Shown: one piece after another, positions 7,649 through 20,402 of the stretch
Layout: each line of letters starts with the position of its first letter
Position numbering within the stretch: the first letter of the stretch is position 1
Source: Bacillus canaveralius
GTDB taxonomy: Bacteria > Bacillota > Bacilli > Bacillales > Cytobacillaceae
Reading direction: 5' to 3'
DNA: 38,534 bases
Assembly (NCBI RefSeq): GCF_002860125.1
Contig: NZ_PGVA01000037.1
Span: forward strand, 1 to 38,534
Translations under genes and position numbers: made by a program
Notes under the pieces: model-generated
What the model was told of the DNA's origin: nothing
Database searches by the model: none
The model's input: the letters and a program-made list of their open reading frames with translations, nothing else

Positions 7649-8677
7649 TTATACACCAAGAGGTTCGCCAAGTAATTCAGATACCACTTTGATCACTTTC
7701 TCCGGTGTAGGAAGATAAATATCTTCCAAAGGCGGTGAAAATGGTACAGGAGTATGAGGTGCAGTTATCCTTTTGATTGGCGCATCAAGCGAATCAAAAC
7801 CTTTATCCGCGACCAGTGCAGCTATGTCCGTGGCGATGCTGCATCTCGGGTTGGCTTCATCAATCACGATCAAGCGATTCGTTTTTGCAACAGAGGTAAG
7901 GATCGTTTCCTCATCGAGCGGCGATAAGCTTCTTGGGTCTACTATTTCGATTTCGATTCCTTTAGCAGCAACCTGCTCTGCCGCCTGCATGGCGGTGTGG
8001 ACTTGTTTGCCGACCGCAACAATGGTTAAATCAGTTCCTTGGCGTTTAACTTCGCCTTTCCCGATCGGAACTGTGTAATACCCTTCCGGCACTTCCCCCT
8101 TCTTGTTGTATAGTGTTTTGTCCTCGAAAAAGATCACCGGATCGTTGTCTTCAATCGCTGCAAGCAACAACCCTTTCGCGTCGTAAGGAGTTGACGGCAC
8201 TAGCACCTTTAGTCCCGGGATGCTTGTAAACAGGCCATATAAACTTTGGGAATGCTGGGCCGCTGCTCTAAACCCGGCACCGTGCATTGTCCGGATTGTA
8301 ACAGGAACTTGCGCTTTTCCTCCAAACATATAACGGAACTTGGCTCCCTGGTTCATGACCTCATCCAAACAACTCCCAATAAAATCGTTGAACATTAATT
8401 CAGCAATCGGACGCAGACCGGTAGACGCAGCTGCCATCGCTGCACCCATATAGCCAGCTTCTGCGATGGGTGTATCCAAAATCCGGTCACGGCCAAATTC
8501 CTGGACGAGTCCTTTTGTAACCCCAAGAACACCGCCCCATGCTTCATCATCCTGCAGATGGTCGACTTCCGCGCCGCCTGCAACATCCTCGCCCATCAGA
8601 ATGACGTTTTCGTCCTTTCTCATTGCCAGCGTCATCGCCTCGTTTATCGCTTCTGACATACTGATTTCTCGTGCCAT
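7649..8677 (-). CDS. acoB: acetoin dehydrogenase E1 component, beta subunit
   Basis: A 342-aa transketolase-like E1 beta subunit that forms a heterotetramer with AcoA and uses thiamine pyrophosphate to cleave acetoin. The N-terminal EAINEAMTLAMRKDENVILMGEDV, the pyrimidine-binding domain and the C-terminal domain (IVDPRSLSPLDEETI, IDEANPR) are all present. Length is that of the family. The ATG has an AAAGGAGG site and follows acoA by 21 nt. The partner choice (acetoin rather than pyruvate) rests mainly on the neighbouring acoR, the sigma-54 promoter and the acetoin reductase. Confidence 0.93.
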   Translation of the reverse strand: MAREISMSEAINEAMTLAMRKDENVILMGEDVAGGAEVDHLQDDEAWGGVLGVTKGLVQEFGRDRILDTPIAEAGYMGAAMAAASTGLRPIAELMFNDFIGSCLDEVMNQGAKFRYMFGGKAQVPVTIRTMHGAGFRAAAQHSQSLYGLFTSIPGLKVLVPSTPYDAKGLLLAAIEDNDPVIFFEDKTLYNKKGEVPEGYYTVPIGKGEVKRQGTDLTIVAVGKQVHTAMQAAEQVAAKGIEIEIVDPRSLSPLDEETILTSVAKTNRLIVIDEANPRCSIATDIAALVADKGFDSLDAPIKRITAPHTPVPFSPPLEDIYLPTPEKVIKVVSELLGEPLGV

Positions 8678-8698
8678 CCTTCATTCCTCCTTTTATTT

Positions 8699-9691
8699 TT
8701 AATATGAAACATAAACATCGGTCAGCAAATCGGATTGATCCGGATACGGGCTGTCCTCACTAAATTTCACAGCATTCTTTATCGCTTCTGATACCGAATC
8801 CTCAACTGATTTCAGTTCATTTTCATCCAACAGCTGCTGATCGAGCAGATATTGCCTGAATGGAATAATCGCGTCCTTCTCTTGCTTGTGGACTTTCTTT
8901 TCTTCCACTGTTTTATATTTCTGGGCATCTCCCTCAAAATGTCCGTAATTACGGTAAGTAACGCATTCGATCAATGAAGGGCCCTCTCCTCTGCGGGCTC
9001 TTTGAATCGCTTCTTCTGCTGCCTTAAAAACGGCCATTACGTCTTTACCATCGACTTGAACACCCGGGATATTGTAACCGATCGCGCGATCTTTAATGGC
9101 CTTGCAGCTTGACGCATACGTAAATGGAGTCGCTTCTGCATAGCCGTTGTTTTCCGCGACGAACACAACCGGCAGCTTCCATATCGCAGCAAGATTGATT
9201 CCTTCATGGAAAGTGCCATGATTATTTGCCCCATCACCAAAAAAGCAAACGCTTACATTATTGGTCTTTTTGTATTTAGCCGTTAAGGCTGCCCCACAAG
9301 CGAGCGGAAATCCTCCTCCGACAATTCCATTTGCCCCCAGCATTCCTTTATCCAAATCGGCAATGTGCATGGAACCGCCTTTACCTTTGCACAGACCTGT
9401 TGCTTTTCCATAGATTTCAGCCATCATTCCATTTAAGTCGCATTCTTTCGCAATACAATGGCCATGGCCACGATGGGTACTCGTGATGCTGTCTTTTTCA
9501 GTGAGATGCGCGCAAACGCCGACAGCCACGGCTTCCTCGCCTGCATAAAGGTGAACAAATCCCGGAAGAATTCCTGTTGCAAACAGTTCATGCACCTTAT
9601 CTTCAAATTCGCGGATCTCAAGCATCTTTTTGTACATCCAATGTGCCTTTTCCTGAGACAAGATCAATTCTTTGCTTTTAGTCGTTTCCAT
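8699..9691 (-). CDS. acoA: acetoin dehydrogenase E1 component, alpha subunit (TPP-dependent)
   Basis: A 330-aa E1 alpha subunit. The thiamine-pyrophosphate motif starts GDG at 152-154 and ends NN at 181-182, with the usual spacing. GFVHLYAGEEAVAVG near 44-58 and STHRGHGH at 71-78 are typical of acetoin/2-oxoacid E1 alpha chains. With AcoB it catalyses the decarboxylase-like cleavage of acetoin and reductive acetylation of AcoC. A GGAGG site lies 7 nt before the ATG. It is the first gene of acoABCL, about 30 nt after the predicted start of the sigma-54 promoter. Confidence 0.93.
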   Translation of the reverse strand: METTKSKELILSQEKAHWMYKKMLEIREFEDKVHELFATGILPGFVHLYAGEEAVAVGVCAHLTEKDSITSTHRGHGHCIAKECDLNGMMAEIYGKATGLCKGKGGSMHIADLDKGMLGANGIVGGGFPLACGAALTAKYKKTNNVSVCFFGDGANNHGTFHEGINLAAIWKLPVVFVAENNGYAEATPFTYASSCKAIKDRAIGYNIPGVQVDGKDVMAVFKAAEEAIQRARRGEGPSLIECVTYRNYGHFEGDAQKYKTVEEKKVHKQEKDAIIPFRQYLLDQQLLDENELKSVEDSVSEAIKNAVKFSEDSPYPDQSDLLTDVYVSY

Positions 9692-9731
9692 TTATAAACC
9701 TCCATTCGTAGATTTGATTCACTATTGTTTA

Positions 9732-9748
9732 ATGCAAATATCGTGCCA
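9732..9748 (-). promoter_or_regulatory. sigma-54 (SigL) -24/-12 promoter of the aco operon
   Basis: The minus strand reads TGGCACGATATTTGCAT. The invariant GG (9747-9746) and GC (9735-9734) are separated by exactly 10 nt, a match to the sigma-54 consensus TGGCAC-N5-TTGCW. Predicted transcription start is near 9722, about 30 nt before the acoA ATG. With acoR, an enhancer-binding protein, downstream, this fits SigL/AcoR control of the whole operon. Confidence 0.9.
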
Positions 9749-9795
9749 ACACAGCCTAGCGTAAAACATAGCATTATTCTTATATACTGGGACAA

Positions 9796-9838
9796 AAAAA
9801 GAGACAAAATGAGATGGTGTCTCGTTTTGTCTCTTTTT
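9796..9838 (-). terminator. long terminator hairpin upstream of the aco promoter
   Basis: Two 19-nt arms (9796-9814 and 9820-9838) pair over almost their full length with a 5-nt loop; one inner pair is a G-T read on the plus strand. The outer pairs are A5/T5, so it can work in both directions. It follows the truncated SDR gene and insulates the sigma-54 promoter from upstream transcription. Confidence 0.75.
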
Positions 9839-9859
9839 GATTACCTCATCGCCCCTATG

Positions 9860-9886
9860 TGTGGCGCACAGGCGTTGCTGAGCAAC
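9860..9886. promoter_or_regulatory. two adjacent palindromes, candidate AcoR upstream activating sites
   Basis: TGTGGCGCACA (9860-9870, TGTG/CACA arms with a 3-bp centre) and GTTGCTGAGCAAC (9874-9886, 6-bp perfect arms around one base) lie side by side about 110-140 bp upstream of the -24 element. Enhancer-binding proteins usually bind paired inverted repeats at such distances. The assignment to AcoR is inference from position only. Confidence 0.35.
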
Positions 9887-9908
9887 TGTACAAATGCATC
9901 ATTCACTA

Positions 9909-10154
9909 TTAGTTCATAACCAAACCGCCATCAACCATTAAGTTCTGGCCAGTTACGGCTCTTGCCAATGGTGAAGCAAAGAAAACAATCGCATCCGCGA
10001 CCTCGGCAGGATCTTTTACTTTTCGAAGCGGTGTTGACGACTCAATTAATTGAAATACTTCTTCAGAAGTGGCAGAACTTGCATCGGTCATTTTTAATAG
10101 TCCTCCTGAAACCATATTGACCGTTATTCCATACTGACCTAATTCCCACGTCAA
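9909..10154 (-). pseudogene. 3' remnant of a short-chain dehydrogenase (FabG-like) gene
   Basis: Only the C-terminal third of an SDR remains: 81 codons from WELGQYGITVNMVSGG to the family C-terminus RAVTGQNLMVDGGLVMN. The Rossmann motif, NAG and YxxxK region, about 170 residues, are absent. On its upstream side the homology stops right at the terminator of the cardiolipin synthase gene (10156-10174), so no promoter or ribosome site precedes it. The remaining frame has no stop codon, which suggests the truncation is recent. It is not the 5' part of any gene in this window. Confidence 0.85.
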
Positions 10155-10174
10155 AAAACCCCATAATGGGGTTT
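10153..10174 (-). terminator. terminator of the cardiolipin synthase gene
   Basis: On the minus strand AAACCCC, a 5-nt loop and GGGGTTTTTT form a compact 7-bp stem with a T-run, 35 nt after the cls stop codon. The SDR remnant begins immediately after it. Confidence 0.85.
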
Positions 10175-10208
10175 ATTAGATTGATTTTAATACAGCAGTA
10201 TATTTCCT

Positions 10209-11717
10209 TTATAACACTCCTGAAAACAGCCGCGCAAACGATTCCTTTGTTCTTTCAATATAGCCCCTCTTGTAATAAGCAACAGGCCGGATGAGCTCGC
10301 TGTCTTCAGTATCCTCTTCGTAATGGGCAATAAGGTCCCGGATTGAGCTTGTGCCAAATAAAAACACATTCACTTCAAAGTTTAAGTGGAAGCTGCGCAT
10401 GTCCATGTTTGCAGTCCCAATCGAAGCAAGGTTTCCATCAACAATGATGATTTTCTGATGCAGAAATCCTTTTTTGTACGAATAAACTTCAACGCCGCAT
10501 CTTAACAGTTCTGAAAAATAAGAGCGTGAAGCATATTGGGTTAGAAAGCCGTCATTAATTTCCGGTACCATCACACGAACCTCCACTCCTTTTACGGCAG
10601 CAACCCTTAGTGCGGTTCGAATTGCCTCATTTGGCACAAAATAAGGTGAAGCAATCCAGATTGACTTTGTCGCACTTGCTATCAACGCGTAAAAAAAGTC
10701 ACTCATGATCCCTTGCTGTGTATCAGGGCCACTCGCCACTACCTGCACAGCTCCATCCAATTCTCCTTCCTCGATCGGCTTTGGATGAGGCCGTTTTTTA
10801 AGAACACTTTCTCCGCTGACATACTCCCAATCTAATAAAAAAATCGTATGGAGTGTATAAACGGCGTCACCCTCAAGCATTAAGTGGGTATCCCTCCAGA
10901 ATCCAATGCTGTCATCTTCGCCAAGATATTCCACACCGACATTCAATCCGCCGACAAATCCAGATTCGCCATCGATAACGACAATTTTCCGATGGTTGCG
11001 AAAGTTAAACTTTTGATTAAAAAATCCATATTTTAGTGGAGAAAAGGGATAGGCTTTAATTCCGGCACTTTTCATTTTGGCGATATCCCCGCCAGACAGG
11101 CTCATACTGCCTGCCGCGTCGAAGATAAACAAGACTTCTATTCCTTCCCTGGCTTTTTCTATCAAAATTTCAATGATTTCCTTCCCAAGCCGGTCAGACC
11201 GGAAAATATAATATTCGATATGAATATATTTTTCAGCAGCTCTGAGTTTTCTCTTCATTTCCGAAAAAGTTTCCTGGCCATTATTCAGCACAGTAGTTCT
11301 CGACGCAGTACTAATCGAAGTCAATGAAGCTCTGCTCGCATACTTGGCGAAGACTTGCTGATTGTCCTGCAAAAACGCTAAACTGGGTGCTTTTACTCGA
11401 TTCAACAGCTTTAGCCATTCTTCCCTGTCTTTACTCCGCTTATTTTTAAACAAATAGCCTTTTAAATAAAGCTGACCTGAATATAAATAAAAGAAATATC
11501 CCAAGAGGGGGAAGAGGACGAGAACATACATCCACAGCAGGGTATGCGGGGCAGAGCGGTTTTCAAGCATTAAAGAGTAGACACTGATCAAAATAATCAC
11601 ACCGTATATGATCGCAAAAATGAGCTTTATAAATGATGAGAAACCACTAAACATCATAATATATAATGCTGTTGCCAAAATAATCACAAAAAGAAATTCT
11701 ATTCTCCGTTTTATCAT
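10209..11717 (-). CDS. cls: cardiolipin synthase (phospholipase D family)
   Basis: A 502-aa membrane enzyme that condenses two phosphatidylglycerols to cardiolipin. Two N-terminal membrane segments lie at about 5-50 and 60-80, followed by two HKD catalytic motifs: NHRKIVVID (His242, Lys244) and LHQKIIIVD (His420, Lys422). The frame also opens five codons earlier with a GTG, but the ATG at 11715-11717 has the GGAG ribosome site 9 nt upstream and is preferred. It stands alone, with its own terminator and a probable SigB promoter. Which of the several Bacillus paralogues it matches (ClsA, YwjE, YwiE) is not certain. The SigB-type promoter favours a YwiE-like stress role. Confidence 0.9.
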   Translation of the reverse strand: MIKRRIEFLFVIILATALYIMMFSGFSSFIKLIFAIIYGVIILISVYSLMLENRSAPHTLLWMYVLVLFPLLGYFFYLYSGQLYLKGYLFKNKRSKDREEWLKLLNRVKAPSLAFLQDNQQVFAKYASRASLTSISTASRTTVLNNGQETFSEMKRKLRAAEKYIHIEYYIFRSDRLGKEIIEILIEKAREGIEVLFIFDAAGSMSLSGGDIAKMKSAGIKAYPFSPLKYGFFNQKFNFRNHRKIVVIDGESGFVGGLNVGVEYLGEDDSIGFWRDTHLMLEGDAVYTLHTIFLLDWEYVSGESVLKKRPHPKPIEEGELDGAVQVVASGPDTQQGIMSDFFYALIASATKSIWIASPYFVPNEAIRTALRVAAVKGVEVRVMVPEINDGFLTQYASRSYFSELLRCGVEVYSYKKGFLHQKIIIVDGNLASIGTANMDMRSFHLNFEVNVFLFGTSSIRDLIAHYEEDTEDSELIRPVAYYKRGYIERTKESFARLFSGVL

Positions 11718-11751
11718 TTGATCATTCTCCACTAAGTCTATTTAACTGCAT

Positions 11752-11778
11752 ATACCCATAAAGTTAGCCTGGAGAAAC
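11752..11778 (-). promoter_or_regulatory. possible SigB promoter of cls
   Basis: The minus strand carries GTTTCT (11773-11778) and GGGTAT (11752-11757) 15 nt apart, close to the general-stress consensus GTTTAA-N13-15-GGGWAW. The start would lie near 11745, about 28 nt before the chosen ATG. The -10 is perfect, the -35 matches at four of six bases. Confidence 0.5.
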
Positions 11779-11827
11779 ATTTAGCTCATCATCTGCAAAA
11801 GCACAGATTCCTAGATGCCAAAATAAG

Positions 11828-11851
11828 ACCCCTTCACGGAAAAGAAGGGGT
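11828..11851 (-). terminator. terminator of rocA
   Basis: ACCCCTTC on the minus strand pairs with GAAGGGGT around an 8-nt loop and is followed by CTTATTTTGG. It starts 7 nt beyond the rocA stop codon. Confidence 0.75.
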
Positions 11852-11857
11852 GGAAAT

Positions 11858-13405
11858 TTAGTACAATTCAGAAGTGGTTTTTGCTTGCATGTGAAGCAGC
11901 AAGTAATCGGGACCGCCCGCTTTAGAGTCGGTACCGGACATGTTAAAGCCTCCAAACGGCTGATAACCGACAATCGCGCCTGTACAACCGCGGTTAAAGT
12001 AAAGGTTCCCAACATGGAAATCTTCACGGGCTTCCTCAATATGCTCGCGGTTCCTGGTGATGACAGCACCGGTTAAGCCATATTCGGTGTTGTTGGCTAT
12101 CTCAATGGCATGATTGAAATCTCTTGCTTTCGAAAAGCCGATAACCGGTCCGAAGATTTCCTCCTGCATGATCCGGGATTTCGGGTCAAGATCAGCAAAA
12201 ATAGTCGGCTTGATAAAGAAGCCTTTTGAATTGTCTCCTTCACCGCCAGTCATCAATTTGCCTTCCTGCTTGCCAACCTCAATATAGCTCGTGATTTTGT
12301 CAAAGGCAGCCTGGTCAATGACCGGTCCCATATAGTTGTTCTGATCTTCAGGATTGCCGACCGTTAATTCTTTCGTTAATTCAACGGCACGATTTAATAC
12401 CTCGTCGTAAACATCTTCAACGACAATTGCGCGGGAACCAGCCGAACATTTTTGCCCGGAGAAGCCAAACGCGGAGGAAACGATCGCTTGGGCCGCCAAT
12501 TCAAGATCTGCATCACTGTCGACGACAATTGTATCTTTCCCGCCCATTTCAGCGATTACACGCTTCAGCCAAATTTGGCCGTTGTTAAGCTTCGATGCAC
12601 GTTCAAAAATGCGAAGCCCAACATCACGGGAACCTGTAAATGAAATAAAACGAGTATCTTTATGGTCTACCAGATAGTCGCCGACTTCTGCACCGCTGCC
12701 CGGAACAAAGTTTAGAACGCCTTTTGGAAGTCCTGCTTCTTCCATCACTTCGACAAATTTAGCTGCGACAACAGGCGTAGTTGAGGCAGGTTTTAAAAGC
12801 ACCGTGTTGCCGGAAACAATGGCGGCAACAGTTGTACCGGCCATGATTGCCAACGGGAAATTCCATGGTGAAATAATGATTCCAACGCCAAGCGGGATAT
12901 AATCGTAGCGGTTATATTCATTTGGACGGCTTTGTACCGGCACACCATTCTTAAGCTTTAAAGCTTGTCGGGCGTAAAACGCCAAAAAGTCTATTGCTTC
13001 TGCAGTATCAGCATCCGCTTCGCGCCATGGCTTGCCTGCTTCCTTCGTTAAAAGGGCGGAGAACTCATGCTTGCGGCGACGGATAATTGCTGCTGCTTTG
13101 AATAACACATCGGCGCGTGTCTCCACCTTTGCTTTTTTCCATGTCTTAAATGCTGCAACGGCTGACTGCATGGCCTTTTCTGCAAGATCGCGGTTCGCTT
13201 TGGAAACGCGTCCGATTACTTCCTCTTTATTTGATGGATTGTATGAAATGATTTTGTCTTCAGTGGAGATACGCTCTCCGCCAATCAATAAATCGTAATT
13301 CTGTCCCAAATATTGTTCGACTGTTTTCAGTCCTTGCAAATACGCGTTGCGATTCTTTTCACCGGAAAAATCAGTGAATGGCTCATGTTTATATGGTTGT
13401 ACCAT
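11858..13405 (-). CDS. rocA: 1-pyrroline-5-carboxylate dehydrogenase
   Basis: A 515-aa aldehyde dehydrogenase family enzyme that oxidises glutamate-5-semialdehyde (from proline, arginine or ornithine) to glutamate with NAD+. The catalytic Cys is 320 ([12 protein letters not shown]) and the general base Glu is 286 (AEMGGK); the glycine motif FTGSR is at 256-260. Length equals that of Bacillus RocA/PutC. An AGGAGG site precedes the ATG. No proline dehydrogenase or arginase gene is adjacent, and it has its own promoter region and terminator. B. subtilis rocA depends on SigL/RocR, but I find no -24/-12 sequence here, so regulation may be closer to putC. RocA and PutC cannot be separated by sequence alone. 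Confidence 0.9.
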   Translation of the reverse strand: MVQPYKHEPFTDFSGEKNRNAYLQGLKTVEQYLGQNYDLLIGGERISTEDKIISYNPSNKEEVIGRVSKANRDLAEKAMQSAVAAFKTWKKAKVETRADVLFKAAAIIRRRKHEFSALLTKEAGKPWREADADTAEAIDFLAFYARQALKLKNGVPVQSRPNEYNRYDYIPLGVGIIISPWNFPLAIMAGTTVAAIVSGNTVLLKPASTTPVVAAKFVEVMEEAGLPKGVLNFVPGSGAEVGDYLVDHKDTRFISFTGSRDVGLRIFERASKLNNGQIWLKRVIAEMGGKDTIVVDSDADLELAAQAIVSSAFGFSGQKCSAGSRAIVVEDVYDEVLNRAVELTKELTVGNPEDQNNYMGPVIDQAAFDKITSYIEVGKQEGKLMTGGEGDNSKGFFIKPTIFADLDPKSRIMQEEIFGPVIGFSKARDFNHAIEIANNTEYGLTGAVITRNREHIEEAREDFHVGNLYFNRGCTGAIVGYQPFGGFNMSGTDSKAGGPDYLLLHMQAKTTSELY

Positions 13406-13454
13406 GTTACCGCCTCCTATGTAAAAAAGTTTTCACACACTTTTAATTTTAACA

Positions 13455-13485
13455 TGTTTCTGTTCTGATCATCAATTTCCAAAAT
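13455..13485 (-). promoter_or_regulatory. weak SigA-like promoter upstream of rocA
   Basis: The minus strand has TTGATG, an 18-nt gap and TAAAAT about 50 nt before the rocA ATG. The -10 matches at five of six bases, the -35 at four. It is the best candidate in the 110-nt upstream gap, but no more than that. Confidence 0.35.
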
Positions 13486-13518
13486 ATAAAAAATTCACTC
13501 TTTAAAAGCCATAAAATA

Positions 13519-13555
13519 AAGCCTCCGGAATGCATCTATTGATTTCCGGAGGCTT
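13519..13555 (-). terminator. terminator of the pcrB-pcrA-ligA-camS operon
   Basis: AAGCCTCCGGAA and TTCCGGAGGCTT form a perfect 12-bp stem with a 13-nt loop, followed on the minus strand by TATTTTAT. It lies about 45 nt after the camS stop codon. Confidence 0.85.
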
Positions 13556-13598
13556 GGTCGTTTAATTTTAATGTCCCAGCAGCACAATATGATTACCT

Positions 13599-14771
13599 TT
13601 ATTCGTAAATATGGACAAAAGGTTCATCTTGCTCCGCTTTGCGGACAATCAATGCTTCCGGGCCATTAACCGATGTGATGCTGACCTGGACAGAAATATA
13701 GTTTGGGAAGTGTTCCATCACTTTTCCGGTCACATACTGGGTAAAACCAATCCCTTCTGCTTTTCCGTAAAATTGGATCGGGATATCGATCGATAACTCC
13801 TGGAGCTGGCCTCCAGCATAAAACCCTTCGCCAATTACGCCATTGAAGTTAGGGAAAAATTCTTCTACATCCTGCTTAAAGTTCTGAAAGGAAGTGAAAT
13901 CCTCCCGGTGATTGTCTTCTGCATCTTTTGAAGGAAATAATACATAATCTTCGTTGACTTCCTCCCAACCACCAATACTCGCGCTGCCATTGGCAACATT
14001 CGTATAAGCAAAGAAGTTCCCCGGAACGACCGAAGACCGCGTTTCCTGTTCAAATAAAGCAATGGTGATTGGGACTTCCTTCAGTTCGTCAACCCCTCTC
14101 AACCTCTTAATTACTTCTTCGGCGAGTTTTTTTCCTTCCCTGTCAAGTTCACTGCGGGTAATATCCCGTTCAAAGGTGGCGCCAAATTGCTCCCTTTGAT
14201 AATAATGGACGGAATTCAACGCCAGGCCGATCACGACGCCGCCCAAACTGAATGCGTCGCTATTGTCCTGCTTAATATAATAATTATGTTCTAAAATATG
14301 GGCCAAATAGATCGGGCTTTTTGCGTTCCGCTCATCGATCGTGCCTTGTTCGTCATCGGGCGGATTTAAACCGAGGTTTTTCGACTCATCCAAATTCCTT
14401 GCTTGCAGCTGGGCAGGCGTGAATTTCCGGTTCAGCCATGCTGTAACCTGTTCCTTTTTTAAAAACTGGCCTTCTTGAAAAACGTATTTGTTCGGATCAA
14501 AGGCGTTTTGGGCAAGCCTCATCAACCCTGTTTCAAATTCATTTATATCATAACGGGTATTTAAATTATTCACGACTAAACCGCGGGCTTCCCCGGGCTC
14601 GAACGGCGTTATCATCCGATAATATTCATCCGATATTTTATATTTCGGGATAATTGCCTTCTCTTTTTTTTCATCCGTTTCCTGAACGACTTCCTCTTGC
14701 TGTTGAAAATTCGGGGCACAGGCTGTCAGCAGCAAAACAAGAGACAGAGCGGCCATTGAAAGTTTTTTCAC
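13599..14771 (-). CDS. camS: CamS family lipoprotein (sex-pheromone precursor type)
   Basis: A 390-aa lipoprotein. The start is a GTG with an AGGTGG site. The signal peptide MKKLSMAALSLVLLLTACAP has the lipobox LTAC with the lipidated Cys at 18. The mature protein contains the CamS domain (for example YYRMITPFEPGEARGLVVNN, NPPDDEQGT, YLAHILEHNYY). In staphylococci and enterococci the signal peptide of this family gives a pheromone; in bacilli (YerH) the function is unknown. It follows ligA by 14 nt and is the last gene of the pcrB-pcrA-ligA-camS operon, an arrangement conserved in Bacillus. Confidence 0.9.
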   Translation of the reverse strand: MKKLSMAALSLVLLLTACAPNFQQQEEVVQETDEKKEKAIIPKYKISDEYYRMITPFEPGEARGLVVNNLNTRYDINEFETGLMRLAQNAFDPNKYVFQEGQFLKKEQVTAWLNRKFTPAQLQARNLDESKNLGLNPPDDEQGTIDERNAKSPIYLAHILEHNYYIKQDNSDAFSLGGVVIGLALNSVHYYQREQFGATFERDITRSELDREGKKLAEEVIKRLRGVDELKEVPITIALFEQETRSSVVPGNFFAYTNVANGSASIGGWEEVNEDYVLFPSKDAEDNHREDFTSFQNFKQDVEEFFPNFNGVIGEGFYAGGQLQELSIDIPIQFYGKAEGIGFTQYVTGKVMEHFPNYISVQVSITSVNGPEALIVRKAEQDEPFVHIYE

Positions 14772-14785
14772 AGCATTCCCACCTC

Positions 14786-19088
<4,303 letters not shown>

Positions 19089-19162
19089 TTTAGCTTCACC
19101 ACCAAACAAACATTTGTTCTTATTTTATCTTATTTTTTACGAAAGAGAAAGCAGGATCTGTT

Positions 19163-19849
19163 TTACCCCTTAACAGCTTTTACAGTTTCCAAGGCTTCGT
19201 CAAGATTATTATAAATGACATTACCAACGACAATTACATCGGCATGAGCGCCCATTTCCGCGGCTTGCTTAGCCGTCTCAATTCCGCCGCCATAAAAGAG
19301 GGTTGTATGTTCAAGCGTACTCCGCACTTGTGCCGTTAATTGAGAATCTCCGTATGACCCGCTATATTCAAGATAGAATATCGGCAGCCGGAACATTTTC
19401 TCCGCCATCATTGCATAAGCGACAACATCGTCGTTTGATAGGTGAGTGTTTGCATTGGTCTGCTCGGCCGCTTTACATTCTGGATTCAAAATGCAATAGC
19501 CTTCGACGATAATCTCTTCCCAATTCATGATTTCCCCGTACTCCTTTACAGCCTGATGATGAAGTTCGGTTATCCATTTAGGGTCGCGGCTATTTAAAAC
19601 GGTCGGAATAAAGTATAGGTCGAATCCTGGCGTGACTGAATCAATCGTTGATACTTCCAATATGCAAGGAACCGTATAGCGGCGAATTTTCGCCATCAGG
19701 TCAAGGACATTTTCAAGTGTGACGCCATCAGTCCCGCCGACAATGATTGCATCCGTTCCCGATTCGCAAATTTTTTCAAGCGCTTCATCCGTTATCTCTT
19801 TATTTGGATCGAGTTTAAACACATGGCGCCACTCGCGGATCTCATACAT
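19163..19849 (-). CDS. pcrB: heptaprenylglyceryl phosphate synthase
   Basis: A 228-aa TIM-barrel prenyltransferase that joins heptaprenyl diphosphate to sn-glycerol-1-phosphate, giving an archaeal-type ether lipid precursor. Conserved segments include [41 protein letters not shown]-type EGYCILNP and FYGGGI. The chosen ATG (19847-19849) has GGAGG 9 nt upstream. Another ATG 11 codons earlier is almost at the predicted transcription start (about 19882), so it is unlikely. It is the first gene of pcrB-pcrA-ligA-camS. Confidence 0.93.
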   Translation of the reverse strand: MYEIREWRHVFKLDPNKEITDEALEKICESGTDAIIVGGTDGVTLENVLDLMAKIRRYTVPCILEVSTIDSVTPGFDLYFIPTVLNSRDPKWITELHHQAVKEYGEIMNWEEIIVEGYCILNPECKAAEQTNANTHLSNDDVVAYAMMAEKMFRLPIFYLEYSGSYGDSQLTAQVRSTLEHTTLFYGGGIETAKQAAEMGAHADVIVVGNVIYNNLDEALETVKAVKG

Positions 19850-19888
19850 CTTAGGTTGCCTCCATTCTATCTTCCATTCCATTACACC

Positions 19889-19897
19889 ATTATATCA
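19889..19897 (-). promoter_or_regulatory. extended -10 promoter of the pcrB operon
   Basis: The minus strand reads TGATATAAT: a perfect TATAAT at 19889-19894 with the extended TG one base upstream. The -35 region is poor, as expected for an extended -10 promoter. The start would be near 19882, giving a leader of about 33 nt. Confidence 0.65.
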
Positions 19898-20048
19898 TTT
19901 GTTACGGGCATACAAAACGAAAAGCCGACCACAGAATAAAGTTAAATAGTGGGTATAACCCTGCACGGGTATCAAGGATTCTTTGCTGGTTGTTAAGGAG
20001 TGATTTCGATTAAACAGCTCTGTTCGCAGTCGTTTTGAAGCAATAATA

Positions 20049-20074
20049 AAAACCGAAGAAAAATCTTCGGTTTT
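20049..20074 (-). terminator. terminator after yerC
   Basis: AAAACCGAAGA and TCTTCGGTTTT form a perfect 11-bp stem with a 4-nt loop that begins at the yerC stop codon. The A/T-rich outer pairs allow termination in either direction. Confidence 0.85.
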
Positions 20075-20388
20075 TATTCATTCACTGTGCCAGTTTCCTG
20101 CTCGCGCAGCCTTTCGAGTGCCATTTCGTAAGCATCATTTCCATAATTTAAGCAGCGCTTCACACGTGAAATCGTTGCTGTGCTTGCTCCTGTTTCCGTT
20201 TCGATCTTATGGTACGTTTTCCCCTCACGAAGCATCCTCGCCACTTCAAGCCGCTGTGCCAGTGATTGGATTTCATTAACGGTTGCCAGGTCATCAAAGA
20301 AACGGTAACATTCTTCCAGATCTCTTAATGAAAGAATAGCTTTAAACAACTGATCAAGGTCTTTCCCTCTTAGTTTATCAATTTGCAT
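20074..20388 (-). CDS. yerC: YerC/YecD family TrpR-related DNA-binding protein
   Basis: A 104-aa protein with a TrpR-like helix-turn-helix in the second half (LAQRLEVARMLREGKTYHKI followed by GASTATISRVKRCLNYG), where TGASTATISRVKR is the recognition-helix region. Members are short predicted transcription factors; their target in bacilli is not firmly known. A GGAG site precedes the ATG. It follows yerB by 14 nt, so yerB-yerC probably form one transcript ending at the hairpin that starts at its stop codon. Confidence 0.88.
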   Translation of the reverse strand: MQIDKLRGKDLDQLFKAILSLRDLEECYRFFDDLATVNEIQSLAQRLEVARMLREGKTYHKIETETGASTATISRVKRCLNYGNDAYEMALERLREQETGTVNE

Positions 20389-20402
20389 GCATAGAAACTC
20401 CT

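Noticed and set aside
13406-13518. sigma-54 promoter for rocA
   Set aside because: No GG-N10-GC sequence resembling TGGCAC-N5-TTGC exists in the gap upstream of rocA, although B. subtilis rocA uses SigL.
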